Positions 15,687-22,807 of a stretch of DNA of 51,814 nt are shown here, piece by piece. This stretch comes from an uncultured Pseudomonadota bacterium (GTDB lineage Bacteria > Pseudomonadota > Gammaproteobacteria > Steroidobacterales > Steroidobacteraceae). The notes under the pieces are model-generated. The model searched no databases. It worked only from the letters and a program-made list of their open reading frames with translations, and had not been told where the DNA came from. The position numbers and the translations under genes are program-made. Position 1 is the first letter of the stretch. Each line of letters opens with the position of its first letter. The stretch is taken from the NCBI GenBank assembly GCA_903908265.1, contig CAIVRI010000049.1, forward strand, positions 1 through 51,814. The letters run 5' to 3'.

Positions 15687-17905
15687 GCCAGTGCTCCCAT
15701 CGGCCGTTGTGAGTACCCAGCGGGAAGCCGCGCTAGTGCTTCGGCATCGAGAATCAGCGCAACGCGCCCGTCGGAGAGAATAGCGCCCCCGGCGACCAAG
15801 GTCTGCCCGACGAATGCGTCGCCTAGATTCTTGATGATCACTTCATGCTTCCCAAGGACTTCATCGACCAACAAGGCCCGCTCGCCGGCGCCGGTCTCCA
15901 AGCGCACAATTATGCCTGCTTCCGGGCCCGCTGCCGCGCCCTTAAGGCCGAGACAGCGCGCCAAACGCAAGATGGGCAGTTGTTGACCGCGGACGTCGAC
16001 CATTTCGCCCCGCTCGTGAATAGTCGACACGCTGCCAGGAATCGGCCGAAAACACTCCCGGACCGCTGCCGACGGCAATAGGTAGCGTTCATCCGCCACC
16101 CGAATCAGGAACCCATCGATCTGCGCCAACGTCAGCGGTAACCGGATCGCAAACGTCGTCCCCGTGCCCAACGCCGTGCGAATATCGACGTGACCACGCA
16201 GGGCATCGATATGCCCTTTTACGACGTCCATACCGACGCCACGCCCTGAAACATCCGTGACCGCTGCCGCCGTCGTGAAGCCAGGAAGAAAAATCAGAGC
16301 GAGCGCCTCGTCGGTAGTGAGTTCCCGCCCCGCGTCAATCAGATGCTTTTCAATCGCGCGCGCTTTCAACGCGGCGGTATCGATGCCCCGGCCGTCATCG
16401 GAGATCTGCAGCAAGATGCCGCCATGGGCGTGCGATGCCGACAACCGCACCGTGGCCACTGGGTCTTTACCCGCCGCAGCGCGCACCTCGGGCAGTTCAA
16501 CCCCATGGTCCAGGGCATTTCGAATCATGTGAATCATCGGGTCGGTCATGCGCTCGACCAACTGCCGGTCCAGTTCCGTCTCTTCGCCCTGCATGACCAG
16601 CCGTGCCTGCTTGCCCAGCGAAGCGGCCAAGTCGCGAACCAGTCGCGACATTTTTCTGAACAGTCCGGAGACCGGAACCATACGCATGGACATCGCGTTT
16701 TGCTGCAATTCTCGGGTAATGCGCACCAGTTTGCGCACCGCATAACCGAGCTCCAGATCTTCAGCGGCGCGCACATCGCTACTTTCCAGCACGAAAGCCT
16801 GCGTAATCACGAGTTCACCAACCAAATTCACCAGCGTATCGAGCTTCGATGCATCCAGTCGGACGAAAGAATCGGCACGATCCGCGCCCCCTTTCGACGG
16901 CCCGGGAGTCGCCGCCAGAGGCGCGCGCTCCGCACTAGCGCTTGTAGCCGACGTCGCAACCGGGGTCGGCGCGGCGGCCAATTCAGGCTCTTCACCTGCC
17001 AGTGCTTTGCGGACCAAGGCCAGTACCGGAGCGGCTGGCAGGCGGATCGGTTGCAGGGGCTCACTACCGGACACCTGCGCACCCACCTGCGCGATACAGC
17101 GAGCCAAGACATCGGCACCGGCCAGAATCGCCGCCACCACGCCGCGACCGACCGCCAAGCGGCCCGACCGCACTTCATCCAACAGGGATTCTAATTGGTG
17201 AGCGAAGTCTCGCATCGCGTCCAATTGCAGGAAGCCGGCACTGCCCTTGAAGGTATGAAATGCCCGGAATATGGAGTTGACCACCTCTGGCGTAGCGGAG
17301 CCAGACTCCAGGTCGAGAACCGACTGCTCCATTGCTCGAAGTAACTCCAGCGACTCACTATGGAACTCACGCAGCAATTCGAGATCGCCCGGCAGACGCA
17401 ACGTGAAGGTGGGCGTCCCGTCGTCCACAGCCGCCGCAGGCGCAGGGGCGGGCACCGACGCGGGTGCTGCGGCCGGTGGCGCACTCGGCGTTGCCGGGGC
17501 TGGAGCGGCTGCGATCGGCGGTGTGGGCGCTGCAGCGACGCGCCATTGTTCAGGCAATGGCACAACGGGCTGCCGGGTTTCGCGGGCAACCAGATGGTCA
17601 ATGCACCACCCGTGCCAAGCATGCAAATTCTGCACGACCGCCGCGGTGAACAGCCCATCTCCATCCAGAACGCCGTCGACCCAACGCCGCGCGATTTCAA
17701 CCGCGTCGGCCATCGGACCGGAGGCGTGTAGGAATGGAATCGCTTCAAGATCCATCAAAAGGGCATTGACGGGGAGCAAGCCATCCCCGGAGCCCGGCGT
17801 TACAAACGCCAGCTCTTCGGCAAAGCGCTCCAGCACGACAGCCACCGCCTCAGTCGGCATTTCGCCGGAGGCACTGGTCACGGACTCGTTTTCTTCCCCC
17901 TTCAT
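15683..17905 (-). CDS. cheA: Chemotaxis histidine kinase CheA with an extra N-terminal region
   Basis: 740 residues from the ATG at 17905; a TTG five codons earlier abuts GGAG too closely to be used. Order: about 120 residues of unassigned sequence containing 'HAWHGWCIDHL'; an Ala/Pro linker (about 125-160); an HPt domain with phospho-His217 in 'FRAFHTFKGSAGF'; a second Ala/Pro linker (about 305-340) with no P2 domain recognisable; the P3 dimerisation helices (from about 345); the ATPase with N box 'HMIRNALDHG' and glycine boxes 'DDGRGID' and 'GRGVGMD'; and the C-terminal CheW-like domain. First gene of an eight-gene operon. The lack of an obvious P2 (CheY-binding) domain and the additional N-terminal region distinguish it from the E. 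coli enzyme. Confidence 0.93.
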   Translation of the reverse strand: MKGEENESVTSASGEMPTEAVAVVLERFAEELAFVTPGSGDGLLPVNALLMDLEAIPFLHASGPMADAVEIARRWVDGVLDGDGLFTAAVVQNLHAWHGWCIDHLVARETRQPVVPLPEQWRVAAAPTPPIAAAPAPATPSAPPAAAPASVPAPAPAAAVDDGTPTFTLRLPGDLELLREFHSESLELLRAMEQSVLDLESGSATPEVVNSIFRAFHTFKGSAGFLQLDAMRDFAHQLESLLDEVRSGRLAVGRGVVAAILAGADVLARCIAQVGAQVSGSEPLQPIRLPAAPVLALVRKALAGEEPELAAAPTPVATSATSASAERAPLAATPGPSKGGADRADSFVRLDASKLDTLVNLVGELVITQAFVLESSDVRAAEDLELGYAVRKLVRITRELQQNAMSMRMVPVSGLFRKMSRLVRDLAASLGKQARLVMQGEETELDRQLVERMTDPMIHMIRNALDHGVELPEVRAAAGKDPVATVRLSASHAHGGILLQISDDGRGIDTAALKARAIEKHLIDAGRELTTDEALALIFLPGFTTAAAVTDVSGRGVGMDVVKGHIDALRGHVDIRTALGTGTTFAIRLPLTLAQIDGFLIRVADERYLLPSAAVRECFRPIPGSVSTIHERGEMVDVRGQQLPILRLARCLGLKGAAAGPEAGIIVRLETGAGERALLVDEVLGKHEVIIKNLGDAFVGQTLVAGGAILSDGRVALILDAEALARLPAGYSQRPMGALA

Positions 17906-18041
17906 GTAGCCACAGTCCAACTCCGTTAATCCGGAGGATAGTACCCCGGAACCCGCCGTTCCTGTAGGGTGTCAGCGGAGCAACCTTGAGATCAGCCTAC
18001 CGCCGGTTGCAGAACCGCTTACGGTCAACGAGGCATTTACC
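17906..18041. promoter_or_regulatory. Divergent promoter region of the chemosensory operon and binding-protein gene
   Basis: 136 bases between cheA (leftward) and the first PotD-like gene (rightward). It must carry the promoter of at least one of them. A small inverted repeat GGAAC-n5-GTTCC lies at 17948-17962, inside a looser ACCC...GGGT frame (17943-17970). GAGG at 18030-18033 is a plausible ribosome-binding site for the binding-protein gene. I cannot assign -35/-10 boxes with confidence. Confidence 0.4.
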
Positions 18042-19103
18042 ATCACCATTCGCCCCCTCTTTGCCCTCGCCGTCGCTTTGGCGGCCTGCGCCAGCGCTAA
18101 TGCGGAGACTGGCCGGCACTTGCGTATTTTGACTTGGCAGGGCTACGTCCCAGCCGATGTTGCCGCCGACTTTGAAAAAGAAACCGGGATCCACGTTGAA
18201 GTGACCCTGTCGAGCAACGAGGACATCATCAGTCGCCTCAGGGCCTCCAACGGCGCCGGCTTCGACCTCGCCCAACCCTCGCACGACCGTATCGCCGGCG
18301 CCCAGCAGACCTACCACATCTATCGTCCCTTCGATGAAAGCCGCCTACCGACGCAGCGTTACATCCCGCAAATGCTCGACGCGGTCCGTAAGAATACGAC
18401 CATAGGCGGCCGACTCTATGCCGCCCCGTATTTGTATGGCATCGAGGGCCTAGTCGCCAACACCCGTCGCGCCCACATCACGGACTATATCGATCTGTGC
18501 CGCCCCGACCTTGCCGGGAAAACTGCGATTCGGCTCCGACGACCCACGCTGATCGCCATGGCCTTCTCGCTCGGGAAGGACCCATTCGCCCTGTACGCGG
18601 ATCCGCCCGCCTATGCCAAGCTGATCGAACAAGTTGCCGACCGCCTGATCGAGTGCAAACACAATCTAGGCATGGTGTTCGAAGATCAGAACCAAATGGT
18701 CGGTGCCATCAAGTCAGGGCACATCGTGGCGGCTATGTTCTGGGACGCCCCGATCTGGGAAATGAACCGCCAGGCGCCTTCGATCCGCTACATCGAGGCT
18801 AAAAGTGGTTCATTGGGCTGGATCGACACTTTCGCCCTCCCCGCCCGTGGAGAGAACGAGGACGCCGCCTACGAGTGGATCAATTTTACGAGCCGGCCGG
18901 AGATTGCGGCGCGAATCAGCAAGACAGTGGGCAACTTCACCGCTTACAGCGGCACACTAAAGTACGTCAATGCACGCCTAAAGACCCAGCTGTTCCTAAG
19001 TCTGCCGCGTGGCTTTGGCGCCGTACACTGGTACCCCAACGTACCAGCCGGTTTTGAAGACTTGGAGTCTAAGGCACTGCAGCGCGTACGCGCCGCGCAC
19101 TGA
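18042..19103 (+). CDS. PotD-like periplasmic polyamine-type binding protein, copy 1, apparent ATC start
   Basis: 353 residues if begun at ATC 18042, the same length as its tandem copy and alignable without gaps, including a signal peptide ('ITIRPLFALAVALAAC', then 'ANA'). No ATG, GTG or TTG exists at or upstream of this point in frame back to at least 17976; the only standard start, TTG 18078, would cut the signal peptide away. GAGG eight bases before ATC supports initiation there. The mature protein matches extracellular solute-binding proteins of the PotD/PotF type: 'TWQGYVP' near the N-terminus, 'PSHDR', 'FWDAP', and 'WIDTF', in which the W-x-D corresponds to PotD Trp255/Asp257. No permease or ATPase gene is near, so it may present a ligand to a receptor rather than feed a transporter. 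Confidence 0.85.
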   Translation: MTIRPLFALAVALAACASANAETGRHLRILTWQGYVPADVAADFEKETGIHVEVTLSSNEDIISRLRASNGAGFDLAQPSHDRIAGAQQTYHIYRPFDESRLPTQRYIPQMLDAVRKNTTIGGRLYAAPYLYGIEGLVANTRRAHITDYIDLCRPDLAGKTAIRLRRPTLIAMAFSLGKDPFALYADPPAYAKLIEQVADRLIECKHNLGMVFEDQNQMVGAIKSGHIVAAMFWDAPIWEMNRQAPSIRYIEAKSGSLGWIDTFALPARGENEDAAYEWINFTSRPEIAARISKTVGNFTAYSGTLKYVNARLKTQLFLSLPRGFGAVHWYPNVPAGFEDLESKALQRVRAAH

Positions 19104-19233
19104 AGCCCGCCAGCGGATCTCAGTTTTTCGACTCCTGCCCCAGAACCGTATCGGAAGGGTGACAGGACCCTCGCTGCTAGATTAACCTCGTGGCGTTTTT
19201 GCCGACCGCGCCCGAACGCCCAGAGCACCCGCC

Positions 19234-20295
19234 ATGACCCTGCGCCACTTGTTCCTGCTCGCCGTGACACTGACGGTCTGTGCCACCGCAAATGCCGCCG
19301 CGACTCGGAATCTGAGAATTCTGACATGGCAGGACTATGTTCCGGCTGACGTGGCGGCCGACTTTGAAAAAGAAACCGGAATCCACGTCGAGGTGACCCT
19401 CTCAAACAACGAGGACATCATTACGCGCCTACGGGCCTCCAATGGCGCCGGTTTCGACCTCGCGCAACCCTCGCATGACCGCGTCGCAGGCGCCCAGCAG
19501 GCCTACCATATCTATAGGCCGTTTGATGAAAGCCGATTGCCCATGGACCGGTATATACCGCAAATGATCGACTCGGTCCGCAAGAATACGACCCTAGGCG
19601 GACGACTCTATGGCTCGCCATATTTGTATGGCATAGAGGGTCTGGTCGCCAACACCCGCCGCGCCCACATCACGGACTACAGCGATATGTGCCGGCCTGA
19701 TTTAGCCGGCAAAACGGCGCTGCGTATCCGTCGCAATACGCTGATCGCCATGGCCTTTGCGCAGGGTAAGGATCCGTTCGCTCTGTATGCGGATCCGCCC
19801 GCCTACGCCAAACTGATCGATGAAGTGGCCGATCGCCTGATCGAATGCAAACACAATCTAGGCATGGCGTACGAAAGCCAGAACCAGATCGTCGACGCCG
19901 TCAAGTCAGGGCACATCGTGGCCGCTATGCTCTGGGACTCTCCAATCTATGAAATGAACCGCCAAGCGCCATCGATCCGCTACGTGGATCCGAAGAGCGG
20001 CGCGCTGGGTTGGATCATGACCTTCGCCCTTCCGGCCCGCGGGGAGAACGAGGACGCCGCCTACGCATGGATTAAGTTCACCAGCCGGCCCGAGATCGCG
20101 GCGCGCATCAGTAAAGTCGTGGGCAACTTCACCTGTTACAGCGGCACACTCAAGTACGTGGACGCGCGCCTAAAGACACAGCTATTTTTGAGCCTACCAA
20201 AGGGCTTTGGATCAGTGCATTGGTACCCGAACGTACCGGCCGGTTTCGAAGATCTAGAGTCGAAGGCACTGCAGCGTGTCCGCGCAGCGCACTAA
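19234..20295 (+). CDS. PotD-like periplasmic polyamine-type binding protein, copy 2
   Basis: 353 residues from ATG 19234, with signal peptide 'MTLRHLFLLAVTLTVC' and a likely cut after 'ANA' (about 21). The fold motifs of copy 1 are kept: 'TWQDYVP' (31-37), 'QPSHDR' (78-83), 'LWDSP' (233-237). The key difference is 'GWIMTFALP': Met262 replaces the Asp that copy 1 keeps and that in PotD contacts the polyamine. Trp to Tyr (239) and Gly to Asp (34) changes also lie near the presumed cleft, so the two copies probably differ in ligand. The stop overlaps the convergent SulP stop by four bases. Transport genes are absent from the neighbourhood. Confidence 0.88.
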   Translation: MTLRHLFLLAVTLTVCATANAAATRNLRILTWQDYVPADVAADFEKETGIHVEVTLSNNEDIITRLRASNGAGFDLAQPSHDRVAGAQQAYHIYRPFDESRLPMDRYIPQMIDSVRKNTTLGGRLYGSPYLYGIEGLVANTRRAHITDYSDMCRPDLAGKTALRIRRNTLIAMAFAQGKDPFALYADPPAYAKLIDEVADRLIECKHNLGMAYESQNQIVDAVKSGHIVAAMLWDSPIYEMNRQAPSIRYVDPKSGALGWIMTFALPARGENEDAAYAWIKFTSRPEIAARISKVVGNFTCYSGTLKYVDARLKTQLFLSLPKGFGSVHWYPNVPAGFEDLESKALQRVRAAH

Positions 20296-21950
20296 ATCGG
20301 TCGTCGAGACGCTGCACCCAACTCAAGACGTAACGCAGACAACAGCGACTCTTCATAGCCCTCTAGCACCTCACCGCCCACGAGACCGGCGGTCTTGAGC
20401 TTCTCAAGCACCCGGCTATTGGCCTCACACAGATAAACACGGACACCACGTTCCCGTAGTTTTGCGACGACCTCTTGTAACGCCTTGATACCTGTGCCGT
20501 CGATAAATGGCATCGCGCGCAACCGTAGTACCAAAACGGACGGATCCGTATGCGTGGAAAGCAGCGCACGCTCCAGATTATCGACCGCCGCGAAAAACAT
20601 AGGTCCTGCAATCTCGTAAACGACAACGCCCTTTGGCAATGCCGATAGACCTAGCGCCCCAAGATCGACCGACAACGCACTCTCCTCAGCAGGTTTGGTT
20701 TCGACCGACTCGGCCATCCGGCGCAAGAACTGCAACACCGACAAGATCACCCCCACGTTCACTGCAACCACAAGATCCACCAAGACCGTGAGCAGAAAAG
20801 TAATGGCGAGAATAATGCGGTCAGCCCGCGGCGCGGTGCGCAGAAGATGCGCAAAGTGCCGCACGTCGCTCATGTTCCAGGCCACCACAAACAGGATCGC
20901 AGCCAGCGCCGCCAGTGGAATTTCGTCAGCCAAGGGCGCAAGAAATAACAAAACGCCGACCAAAATCAGCACGTGCGTCAGGCCAGCCAGCGGGCTACTG
21001 CCCCCATTACGCGCGTTGGTCGCAGTACGCGCAATGGCACCCGTCGCCGCAAAACCACCAAATACCGGCGCCAGAACATTGGCAATGCCTTGTCCAATCA
21101 GTTCCTGATTGGAATCGTGGCGCGTGCCGGCCATACCGTCTGCGACAACCGCCGAAAGCAGGGACTCGATCGCGCCGAGCATAGCAATCGTGAAAGCCGG
21201 ACCAATGAGTCGCAAGGCATCGGAGACCGTGAGATCGGGCCAAGCCGGCATTGGCAGTCCACGCGGTATGCCGCCGAAGGCCGACCCGATTGTCGCCACG
21301 CCATCCCAATGGAACGTCGCTTGCAAGATTGTCGCGATCATCATCGCCACAAGAGGACCCGGCACACGCCGAAGCAACGGTACTTTGGGCGTGTAAATGA
21401 CCAATAAAAGACTGGCACAGGACAACGCGACAGTAGGTGCATGCATATAGGGAAAGGCTTCGGCGAGGTGCAATAACTTCTCGTGGAAATGCACACCCGA
21501 GATTTTCGGCAGGCCGAAGAAATCCCGCCACTCACCGACCCAAATAATCACGGCGATGCCAGTGGTAAAGCCAGTAATGACAGGTGCAGGAATAAACTTA
21601 ATAACACTGCCCATGCGGGCGAGGCCCATCAGGATGAGAATAAAGCCCGCCATCAGCGTCGCCATCTGCAATCCAGCGATGCCGTACTGGGCCGCAACCC
21701 CCGCCAAAATGACAACAAACGCCCCGGTAGGTCCGGCAATCTGGAGCCTAGTACCGCCGAACAAGCTGACACACGTGCCAGCAATAATCGCCGTATAGAG
21801 ACCCTGTTCCGGCCGCGCGCCGCTGGCAATAGCGAAAGCCATGGCCAGTGGCAAGGCCACAATACCGACGATCAGGCCGGCCACCACGTTACGCAGCCAG
21901 TGCGGGCGCCCAAGAACGCCGACCCTAAAGGCTTCAACAATAGCGATCAT
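20292..21950 (-). CDS. SulP-family anion permease with STAS domain
   Basis: 552 residues from the ATG at 21950 (AAGG nine bases upstream); a longer frame would add 23 unrelated residues. The N-terminus 'FRVGVLGRPHWLRNVVAGLIVG' region, 'LPLAMAFAIASGARPEQGLYTAI' region and 'GPTGAFVVI' are typical of SulP transporters, with roughly eleven to fourteen membrane spans up to residue 420. The C-terminal cytoplasmic STAS domain (about 430-540) has the 'LRLRAMPFIDGTGIKAL' segment. SulP proteins move sulfate, bicarbonate or other anions, commonly by symport; the anion here cannot be fixed from sequence. Its STAS domain is part of the transporter and I do not propose it as target of the PP2C phosphatase. 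Confidence 0.92.
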   Translation of the reverse strand: MIAIVEAFRVGVLGRPHWLRNVVAGLIVGIVALPLAMAFAIASGARPEQGLYTAIIAGTCVSLFGGTRLQIAGPTGAFVVILAGVAAQYGIAGLQMATLMAGFILILMGLARMGSVIKFIPAPVITGFTTGIAVIIWVGEWRDFFGLPKISGVHFHEKLLHLAEAFPYMHAPTVALSCASLLLVIYTPKVPLLRRVPGPLVAMMIATILQATFHWDGVATIGSAFGGIPRGLPMPAWPDLTVSDALRLIGPAFTIAMLGAIESLLSAVVADGMAGTRHDSNQELIGQGIANVLAPVFGGFAATGAIARTATNARNGGSSPLAGLTHVLILVGVLLFLAPLADEIPLAALAAILFVVAWNMSDVRHFAHLLRTAPRADRIILAITFLLTVLVDLVVAVNVGVILSVLQFLRRMAESVETKPAEESALSVDLGALGLSALPKGVVVYEIAGPMFFAAVDNLERALLSTHTDPSVLVLRLRAMPFIDGTGIKALQEVVAKLRERGVRVYLCEANSRVLEKLKTAGLVGGEVLEGYEESLLSALRLELGAASRRPI

Positions 21951-22258
21951 GGCACTGCCTTTAGAATCAGGGGGACGGGCCCGCCGACGGCAAGCCCACC
22001 AATTACACCACTGTGACACTAACTCAATGGCCGGGCATCAGGGTCTAGCGCAACCGTCCGACGCGCAACAAAAACTGGCCCGCGCCGGCGAGGCCTCCAA
22101 CCGACTGCCACCGCTTTTATAGGTCCCCCGTTCGTGCGAGCGCCGGCTAAAAGCCCATCTGCACAAGGCCAAACGCCAGAAAAGTATGCTATTGGTCGCT
22201 TCCGCAATGAGGACCGCCGCTGCTGCCGCAACAACGCCTACCCCCAAGAATAAACGCA
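21951..22258. other. Gene-free divergent region between SulP and lipocalin genes
   Basis: Some 308 bases. Short overlapping frames on both strands are not convincing. The promoters of both neighbours should lie here; I see no strong inverted repeat or riboswitch-like structure. Confidence 0.5.
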
Positions 22259-22804
22259 ATGAAAAAGTTCAAATTTTGGAGACGCCTCCTACTCGTCCTG
22301 CCGATCGCGGTAGCACTCGGGGACACCCCGTCCCTGCAGCCGATCGCCCAATTGGACCTGACCCGCTATCAAGGCACCTGGTTTGAGATCGCCAAGTATC
22401 CAAACCGCTTCCAGGCTATGTGCGTGCGTGACACGACCGCGCAGTACCGTATCCAGAGCGCGGGCCGTGTGGAGGTTCAGAACCGCTGCACACGCCAAGA
22501 TGGCTCCATCGCACAGGTGACTGGTGCGGCCCGACTACACGGCGCTACAGGCTCCGCCATGCTCGAAGTGCGTTTCGCACCCGCTTGGCTGGCATGGCTC
22601 CACGCCGTGTGGGCACCGTATTGGGTATTCGACCTCGATAGTGCCTATTCACTGGCAGCAGTCGGCCACCCCACCCGGGACTATCTGTGGATACTCTCCA
22701 GAACACCTACTGTCGATCCAGAGCGTTACCACGCGTTGCTGCGCCGCATCCAAGCGGCCGGCTATGACGTCAGCCGCCTGGAGACCACCCCGCAGCGACC
22801 TTAA
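22259..22804 (+). CDS. Bacterial lipocalin (Blc-like), without lipobox
   Basis: 181 residues. After a basic, hydrophobic leader ('MKKFKFWRRLLLVLPIAVAL') comes the lipocalin hallmark 'DLTRYQGTWFEIAKYPNRFQ' (34-53, the G-x-W motif), then 'YRIQSAGRVEVQNRC', 'VRFAPAW' and 'DYLWILSRTP', which follow the Blc pattern closely. Blc proteins bind fatty acids or lysophospholipids at the outer membrane. Unlike E. coli Blc there is no Cys in the leader, so this one is not a lipoprotein: it is either secreted to the periplasm or held by its leader. Two cysteines in the barrel could form a disulfide. The stop lies three bases from the convergent amidohydrolase stop. Confidence 0.9.
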   Translation: MKKFKFWRRLLLVLPIAVALGDTPSLQPIAQLDLTRYQGTWFEIAKYPNRFQAMCVRDTTAQYRIQSAGRVEVQNRCTRQDGSIAQVTGAARLHGATGSAMLEVRFAPAWLAWLHAVWAPYWVFDLDSAYSLAAVGHPTRDYLWILSRTPTVDPERYHALLRRIQAAGYDVSRLETTPQRP

Positions 22805-22807
22805 CGC

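Larger units (their letters stand above)
18042..20295 (+). repeat. Tandem gene duplication of the binding protein
   Basis: The two binding-protein genes are direct copies 130 bases apart. By eye, 42 of about 326 aligned mature residues differ and no gaps are needed; the DNA is also closely similar, with most changes at third positions. The spacer upstream of copy 2 does not resemble that upstream of copy 1, so the duplication covers the genes but not their leader regions. Confidence 0.9.

Noticed and set aside
20292-21950. STAS domain of the SulP permease as target of the receiver-PP2C phosphatase
   Set aside because: It is fused to a transporter in the usual SulP manner and encoded in a separate transcription unit; nothing links it to the chemosensory output.
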